A DNA stretch of 9,262 bases. Source: Clostridia bacterium (GTDB lineage Bacteria; Bacillota; Clostridia; Christensenellales; HGM11417). The DNA lies in contig JAFQWR010000062.1 of the NCBI GenBank assembly GCA_017407365.1, positions 1-9,262 of the forward strand, written 5' to 3'. The notes beneath the pieces are model-generated. The model was not told the DNA's origin. It saw only the letters and a list, made by a program, of their open reading frames with translations, and did no database searches. The position numbers and the translations under genes are program-made. Positions 4,948-9,262 of the stretch are shown here, piece by piece; within the stretch, counting starts at the first letter, position 1; every line of letters starts with the position of its first letter.

Positions 4948-7143
4948 GCAATCATTATCAACGAACAGGAAAAAACCTTTACGCTTCAGACAAATAACAC
5001 GGCATATCAGATGAAGGTCAATCCTTATGGGGTTTTGCTTCACACCTACTACGGCAAAAAGGTACCGTACGAGGATATGTCGTATATCGTAGATAACGAT
5101 ATGAATCCCAATCACGTTGTAGAAAACCCGAAGATCAAGGGCGACGATGTTTACTGCGCTATTGAGCGACTTCCTCAGGAAATCTCCTGCTACGGATGCG
5201 GCGATTACCGTGAAAGTGCCATCAATATCCGCAATGCAGATGGCTCGCTTGGGCTTCAGCTCGTTTACCACAGCGCAAGAGTAGAGGAGGGTAAATATTC
5301 CATTCCCTCTCTTCCTGCATTCTATGGCAAAGAGGGTGAAACTCTTGTAATTACCTTAAAGGACAAGGTTTACGATATCTATCTGCATTTATATTATGGT
5401 GTGCTGGCTGAATATGACCTTATCTGCCGTTATGTAAAAATCGAAAATAAAACCAAAAACCCCATCACGGTCGAAAAGGCTCTTTCCGTTACGCTTGACC
5501 TCGAATACGGAAACTACGATATGGTTTCCTTCTACGGTAAATGGGCGCAGGAGCGTCTGCTGCAAAGAAACGAAATCATGCACGGCAAAAGCCAGGTTTT
5601 CAGCACGCGCGGTACAAGCGGCCACACGATGAATCCCTTTGCCATCATCTGTGATAAAAGTGCAACGGAAACGCAGGGAAGCGCATACGGTCTTGCGCTT
5701 GTATACAGCGGAAGCTTTTTGATTTCCTCGAGCAAGTGCTATTACGATAGCACACGCGTGGTTGCGGGCATCAATCCCGAAAACTTCTGCTATGTGCTTC
5801 AGCCCGACGAGTGCTTCCATACGCCCGAGGTTGCCATGGTATACAGCGACGAGGGCTTTGGTAAAATGTCCCGTTGCTTCCACAAGGCAATCCGCAACAA
5901 TCTTTGCCGCGGCAAATATAAAAATGCGCGCAGACCCGTGCTCATCAACAACTGGGAGGGCACCTATTTCGATTTCAATGCCGATAAGCTTGTGGCAATT
6001 GCAGAGGAAGCCGCAAAGCTCGGCGTAGAGCTGTTTGTTATGGATGACGGCTGGTTTGGCAGACGTGTAAACGATTGGGGCGGTCTTGGCGATTGGTCGC
6101 CTAACGAAGAAAAGCTTGGTTGCACGCTGAAGGAGCTTAGCGAAAGAATCAATGCCGCAGGCTTGCAGTTTGGTATCTGGTTTGAGCCCGAGTGCGTCAA
6201 CGAGGATAGCGCCCTGTATGAGGAGCATCCCGATTACGCCTTCCGTATGCCCGGCCGCACGCCCGCTCTGGCAAGACATCAGCTTGTGCTTGATTTCTCC
6301 CGCAAGGATGTGCGCGAAAATATCTATCAGCAGCTCAAAAAGGTTTTAGACAGCGCCAATATTTCCTACGTAAAGTGGGATTACAATCGCTTTATCTGCG
6401 ATTTATACAGCGCAACCGCAGGCGCAGAGAATCAGGGCAGAGTATTGCACGAGTTTATTCTTGGTCTTTACGAGCTTCTTGAAAGGCTCACTACCGAATA
6501 TCCCGATGTTTTATTCGAGAGCTGTGCAAGCGGTGGCGGCCGTTTCGATTGCGGTATGCATTACTATATGCCGCAGGCGTGGACGAGTGACGATACCGAT
6601 GCAATCGAGCGCATCAAAATTCAGTACGGCACCTCGTTCTGCTATCCCGTATCCACGATGGGTGCGCACGTTTCCACCGTACCCAACCATCAGACGGCAA
6701 GAGTTACCCCTCTTTCTACCAGAGGTCTGGTGGCAAGCTTCGGCACGTACGGCTTAGAGCTGGATCTTACCAAGGCATCAGAGGAGGAAAAGGAGGAGAT
6801 CAAGCGTCAGATTGCGCAGTTCAAGCAGCATTACGATCTGATTCAGTACGGCGAGTATTACAGACTCATCTCTCCCTTTGATCCGTACAGCAACTTCTGC
6901 GTATGGTCTACCGTAGCCTCCGATCAGAGCGAAGCGCTTGTGGCTTGCGTGCGCAACCGCAACCCCGGCAACCCCTCGCCCGAAATTGTGAAGCTTTTTG
7001 GGCTTGATCCCAACAAGCGTTATACGGTAAACGGTGGTGAGCGAAAGTATTTGGGCAGCACGCTGATGCAAAACGGCTTACGTATTTTTGTACCCTTTGG
7101 TGAATACACCTCTTGCTTATACCATGTGGTAGCGGCAGAGTAA
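4945..7143 (+). CDS. Alpha-galactosidase, glycoside hydrolase family 36
   Basis: This enzyme removes terminal alpha-1,6-galactose from melibiose, raffinose, stachyose and similar plant oligosaccharides. There is no signal peptide, so it should act in the cytoplasm after uptake. With the start at 4945 it has 732 residues, the usual size of tetrameric Firmicute GH36 enzymes. An N-terminal beta-sandwich domain (about 1-320) comes first. The TIM barrel follows with NNWEGTYFDF (335-344), MDDGWFG (366-372), WFEPE (412-416), YVKWDYNR with the expected nucleophile D479, ESCASGGGRFD (525-535) and WTSDDTDAIERIKIQYG with the acid/base D549. From memory, these numbers equal those of Lactobacillus acidophilus Mel36A, which also supports the start. 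A small C-terminal beta domain closes the protein. It has its own promoter and terminator and no transporter or regulator beside it. It could be named agaA, rafA or galA; the sequence does not decide. Confidence 0.95.
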   Translation: MAIIINEQEKTFTLQTNNTAYQMKVNPYGVLLHTYYGKKVPYEDMSYIVDNDMNPNHVVENPKIKGDDVYCAIERLPQEISCYGCGDYRESAINIRNADGSLGLQLVYHSARVEEGKYSIPSLPAFYGKEGETLVITLKDKVYDIYLHLYYGVLAEYDLICRYVKIENKTKNPITVEKALSVTLDLEYGNYDMVSFYGKWAQERLLQRNEIMHGKSQVFSTRGTSGHTMNPFAIICDKSATETQGSAYGLALVYSGSFLISSSKCYYDSTRVVAGINPENFCYVLQPDECFHTPEVAMVYSDEGFGKMSRCFHKAIRNNLCRGKYKNARRPVLINNWEGTYFDFNADKLVAIAEEAAKLGVELFVMDDGWFGRRVNDWGGLGDWSPNEEKLGCTLKELSERINAAGLQFGIWFEPECVNEDSALYEEHPDYAFRMPGRTPALARHQLVLDFSRKDVRENIYQQLKKVLDSANISYVKWDYNRFICDLYSATAGAENQGRVLHEFILGLYELLERLTTEYPDVLFESCASGGGRFDCGMHYYMPQAWTSDDTDAIERIKIQYGTSFCYPVSTMGAHVSTVPNHQTARVTPLSTRGLVASFGTYGLELDLTKASEEEKEEIKRQIAQFKQHYDLIQYGEYYRLISPFDPYSNFCVWSTVASDQSEALVACVRNRNPGNPSPEIVKLFGLDPNKRYTVNGGERKYLGSTLMQNGLRIFVPFGEYTSCLYHVVAAE

Positions 7144-7146
7144 GGC

Positions 7147-7190
7147 AAAAAAATAAGAACGGAATGAATGCTTCATTCCGTTCTTTTCTT
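7147..7190. terminator. Bidirectional intrinsic terminator between convergent genes
   Basis: AAGAACGGAATGAA (7155-7168) and TTCATTCCGTTCTT (7172-7185) form a perfect 14-bp stem with a 3-base loop. On the plus strand T-rich TTTTCTT follows. On the minus strand the A run at 7147-7153 supplies a long T tract. It lies between the galactosidase stop at 7143 and the aminotransferase stop at 7203, so it can serve both. Confidence 0.92.
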
Positions 7191-7202
7191 ATATAGAGTA
7201 TC

Positions 7203-8411
7203 TTATTCCATTTCATTGATAAAGGCCTCTAAGCGGTCTAAGCCCTCCTTGATGTCTTGCAAGGAAATCGCAAAGGAAAGGCGGATGTGGTTGGGTGCGC
7301 CGAAGGGAGTGCCGGGAATAACAGCGATTTTCGCTTCCTCCAAAAGCCCCATTGCAAGGGTAAGAGAATCGGTAAAGGTCTTTCCCTTGTAGCTTTTTTT
7401 CAGCATTTCGCTGACGTTTACAAAAACATAAAATGCGCCGTGCGGTATGCTTGCCTGAACAAGAGGCATGTTGTCAAGCAGTTGCAGCATATAGTTTCTG
7501 CGCGCATCGTATTCTTTTAACATATCCTGCATAAAGCGTTCGCCATCTGCATGGGTAAGTGCGGTGATGGATGCGTACTGTGCAATGGAGTTGGGGTTGC
7601 TGGTTGCGTGCGATTGCATTGCGTCAATTGCTTTTGCAACGTAATCGGGTGCGGCAAGGTAGCCGATGCGCCAGCCGGTCATAGCAGAGGATTTGCTTAA
7701 ACCGTTGATAACAACAGTACGCTCCTGCATACCGGGTAGGGTAGCAATAGAGGTGTGCGTTGCGCCGTCATATAATAGCTTTTCGTAAATTTCATCCGAA
7801 ATAACAAACAAATCGTGCTTGATGGCAATCTCTGCAATTTCTTTGAGCTCTTGCTCAGAGTAAACGGCGCCTGTGGGGTTTGAGGGAGAGTTCAATATCA
7901 GTACACGGGTGTTTTCGGTGATGGCGTCTTCAAATTGCTGTGCCGTCATCTTAAAGCCGTTTTCTTCCCCTGTTTCCACAATCACGGGAATGCCCTCGGC
8001 AAGCTTGATCAGCTCGGGATAGGTAAGCCAATACGGCGAGGGAAGAATCACCTCCTGCCCCTCATCCACAAGTGCAAGAATAGCATTTTGCAGAGAGTGC
8101 TTTGCGCCGTTAGATACAATAATCTGTGAAGGCTCATACGTTAAGCCGTTTTCCTTTTGCAGCTTACCTGCAATTGCCTTTTTCAGTGCGGACATACCGG
8201 AGGCAGGGGTGTATTTGGTAATCCCCTTATGAATGGCCTCGATGGCTGCGTCTGTAATGAAGGAGGGAGTTGCAAAATCGGGCTCACCTGCGCCAAAGCC
8301 TACAACGGAGATCCCTGCGGCCTTCATTTCCTTCGATTTGGCGGTGATGCTGAGCGTCAACGAAGGGGAAATCCCCCGTGCGCGAGCCGATAATCTTTCT
8401 TCTTTTGTCAT
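7203..8411 (-). CDS. Class I PLP-dependent aminotransferase, aspartate/aromatic type
   Basis: The protein transfers an amino group from aspartate or an aromatic amino acid to a 2-oxo acid using pyridoxal phosphate. With the start at 8411 it has 402 residues, typical of the I-gamma aspartate aminotransferases of Firmicutes. Landmarks are GAGEPDF (40-46), YTPASGM (67-73), the SPSNPTG loop with N178, SDEIYEKL with D206 and Y209, the Schiff-base lysine K240 in SKSSAMTGWRIGY, R248 for the PLP phosphate, and R377 in HIRLSFA for the substrate carboxylate. All key residues are present. The reading frame extends eight codons further to an ATG at 8435, but AAGGAGA lies immediately before the ATG at 8411, so the shorter start is chosen. 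It is divergent from transketolase and convergent with the galactosidase. Substrate choice among Asp, Phe/Tyr and related acids cannot be read from the sequence with confidence. Confidence 0.93.
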   Translation of the reverse strand: MTKEERLSARARGISPSLTLSITAKSKEMKAAGISVVGFGAGEPDFATPSFITDAAIEAIHKGITKYTPASGMSALKKAIAGKLQKENGLTYEPSQIIVSNGAKHSLQNAILALVDEGQEVILPSPYWLTYPELIKLAEGIPVIVETGEENGFKMTAQQFEDAITENTRVLILNSPSNPTGAVYSEQELKEIAEIAIKHDLFVISDEIYEKLLYDGATHTSIATLPGMQERTVVINGLSKSSAMTGWRIGYLAAPDYVAKAIDAMQSHATSNPNSIAQYASITALTHADGERFMQDMLKEYDARRNYMLQLLDNMPLVQASIPHGAFYVFVNVSEMLKKSYKGKTFTDSLTLAMGLLEEAKIAVIPGTPFGAPNHIRLSFAISLQDIKEGLDRLEAFINEME

Positions 8412-8423
8412 AGCATTCTCCTT
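8409..8423 (-). promoter_or_regulatory. Ribosome binding site fixing the aminotransferase start
   Basis: On the minus strand AAGGAGA (bases 8423 to 8417) is followed by 5 bases and ATG (8411 to 8409). The upstream alternative ATG at 8435 lacks a comparable site. Confidence 0.75.
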
Positions 8424-8436
8424 CACGAAAATCATC

Positions 8437-8456
8437 CTGTAATAGTTTACAGTAAA
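8437..8456. promoter_or_regulatory. Overlapping palindromes, possible operator of the aminotransferase gene
   Basis: CTGTAATAGTTTACAG (8437-8452) is a perfect 6-4-6 inverted repeat. TTTACAGTAAA (8446-8456), a 5-1-5 palindrome, overlaps it. Together they cover the candidate -10 and transcription start of the minus-strand promoter, the classic position for a repressor. No regulator is encoded nearby and I do not recognise the site as a known box. Confidence 0.4.
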
Positions 8457-8472
8457 GTGAGAAATTTAGCAA
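8444..8472 (-). promoter_or_regulatory. Candidate promoter of the aminotransferase gene
   Basis: On the minus strand TTGCTA (8472 to 8467), a 17-base spacer and TAAACT (8449 to 8444) match four of six consensus bases at each hexamer. Alone this is modest. It gains support because the element AAACACCCCT lies 7 bases upstream of this -35, as it does at the strong transketolase promoter. The leader would be about 26 bases. Confidence 0.45.
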
Positions 8473-8479
8473 GCAAAAT

Positions 8480-8568
8480 AGGGGTGTTTTTTGTGTGAAA
8501 CAGATAAAAATTCCCTCAAACCGCGCAAGGATTTCCGTTGTAAGAAAAACTATATTTGAAACACCCCT
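8480..8568. repeat. Ten-base inverted repeat shared by two divergent promoters
   Basis: AGGGGTGTTT (8480-8489) and AAACACCCCT (8559-8568) are exact reverse complements, 69 bases apart. Read toward each gene, both arms are AAACACCCCT, then 7 bases, then the -35 hexamer. This places them at about -43 to -52 of each predicted start, where an activator half-site would fit. A hairpin is less likely because of the long loop. Confidence 0.5.
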
Positions 8569-8575
8569 GCTTACA

Positions 8576-8604
8576 TTGACTTTTCGTATTTTATTTAGTA
8601 TAAT
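8576..8604 (+). promoter_or_regulatory. Near-consensus sigma-A promoter of the transketolase gene
   Basis: TTGACT (8576-8581) and a perfect TATAAT (8599-8604) are separated by 17 bases. Transcription would start near 8611, leaving a leader of about 50 bases before ATG 8661. This is the strongest promoter in the window by match to consensus. Confidence 0.85.
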
Positions 8605-8660
8605 ATTATATGGTTGAATTATAGATTCATTCACGTATTTTTTTCACCCTCGGAGGTTTT

Positions 8661-9262
8661 ATGAGTTACATTTCGGATCTGTCGGTAAATACCATTCGTA
8701 TTCTCAGTGCAGAATGTATCGAAAAGGCAAAATCGGGTCACCCCGGTCTGCCCATGGGTGCTGCTCCTATCGGCTATGCTTTATGGGCAGAGCATCTTGC
8801 ACATTCTCCTTCCAATCCCAAGTGGGATAACCGTGACCGTTTTATTTTATCTGCCGGCCACGGCTCTATGCTGGAATACTCCCTGCTTCATCTCTTCGGC
8901 TACGGTCTTACTATGGAGGATCTCAAAAGCTTCCGTCAGTGGGGCTCGCTTACCGCAGGTCATCCTGAGTATAAGCACACCGTTGGTGTAGAAACCACCA
9001 CCGGCCCCTTGGGTCAGGGCTTTGCCAATGCTGTTGGTATGGCTATTGCAGAGGCGCATCTTGCGGCTGTATATAACCGTGAGGGCTTCCCCATTGTAGA
9101 CCACTACACCTATGTATTATTGGGTGACGGCTGCATGATGGAGGGTATTCAGTCTGAGGCGGCTTCTCTTGCAGGTACCTTGAAGCTGAATAAGCTCATC
9201 GCCTTATACGACGACAACGGTATTTCCATCGAGGGTGATACCGATACCGCCTTTTCTGAGGA
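8661..9262 (+). CDS. tkt: Transketolase (3' part outside window)
   Basis: Transketolase moves two-carbon units between sugar phosphates in the cytoplasmic pentose phosphate pathway, using thiamine diphosphate, and supplies ribose 5-phosphate and erythrose 4-phosphate. The first 200 of an expected 650 or so residues are visible. They include [11 protein letters not shown] with H27, SAGHGSM with H67, GHPE with H101, [17 protein letters not shown] (112-128), and the cofactor motif GDGCMMEG (155-162) with D156 and E161 followed by YDDNGISI with N186. These match the ThDP- and metal-binding N-terminal domain of full-length transketolases. ATG 8661 follows GGAGG at 8652-8656 with a 4-base spacer and is the only sensible start. 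The frame is open to the last base. The gene is divergent from the aminotransferase gene. Confidence 0.95.
   Translation, partial: MSYISDLSVNTIRILSAECIEKAKSGHPGLPMGAAPIGYALWAEHLAHSPSNPKWDNRDRFILSAGHGSMLEYSLLHLFGYGLTMEDLKSFRQWGSLTAGHPEYKHTVGVETTTGPLGQGFANAVGMAIAEAHLAAVYNREGFPIVDHYTYVLLGDGCMMEGIQSEAASLAGTLKLNKLIALYDDNGISIEGDTDTAFSE

Noticed and set aside
5389..6279. A 296-codon open frame on the minus strand opposite the alpha-galactosidase gene
   Set aside because: It lies wholly within a gene with all GH36 motifs, shows no recognisable domain and is the usual antisense shadow of codon-biased coding sequence.
8412..8435. ATG 8435 as the aminotransferase start, adding eight residues
   Set aside because: The AAGGAGA site lies inside that extension and is correctly placed for the ATG at 8411. 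Family members also begin close to that point.
8480..8568. The AGGGGTGTTT / AAACACCCCT pair as a terminator or riboswitch hairpin
   Set aside because: The 69-base loop is too long, no T tract follows, and a promoter starts immediately after the second arm, so a protein-binding role is more plausible.
8284..8634. A 116-codon minus-strand open frame covering the aminotransferase/transketolase intergenic region
   Set aside because: It overlaps the aminotransferase gene in another frame, runs across both predicted promoters, and has no domain or ribosome binding site that I can see.

Overview
This window looks like chromosomal core genome of an anaerobic Firmicute, most likely a clostridial (Eubacteriales-type) gut bacterium. 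The grounds are strong AGGAGG-type ribosome binding sites, sigma-A type promoters, roughly half GC by eye, the clostridial ispH-rpsA gene fusion, and a GH36 alpha-galactosidase of the cytoplasmic Firmicute type. I see no phage, insertion sequence, CRISPR array, tRNA or rRNA. I did not find a wholly new multi-gene system; the most interesting signals are regulatory.

Positions 1-4697 form one tightly packed plus-strand operon: prmA (5' end cut off by the window edge), rsmE, plsC and a 754-residue ispH-rpsA fusion. Neighbouring genes overlap by 1 and 14 bases and then have a 2-base gap, and a strong intrinsic terminator follows. The products modify ribosomal protein L11 and 16S rRNA, make phosphatidic acid, carry out the last step of the MEP isoprenoid pathway, and supply ribosomal protein S1. 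Inside the fusion, an AT-rich stretch holds a good extended -10 promoter. About 240 bases further on, an AAGGAGG site precedes an in-frame ATG exactly at the domain junction. S1 could therefore also be made alone and in larger amounts than IspH.

Positions 4650-7189 hold a single-gene transcription unit for a GH36 alpha-galactosidase with its own promoter. It ends at a perfect 14-bp hairpin that also serves the convergent gene. Positions 7203-8411 (minus strand) encode a class I PLP aminotransferase of the aspartate/aromatic type. A 249-base divergent region separates it from a transketolase whose 3' part runs off the window.

In that divergent region the same 10-base element, AAACACCCCT, lies 7 bases upstream of the -35 hexamer of both promoters, in opposite orientations. 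This suggests joint control of the aminotransferase and transketolase. A second palindrome covers the aminotransferase -10. Transketolase makes erythrose 4-phosphate, a precursor of aromatic amino acids, which an aminotransferase of this type can finish; that link is inference.
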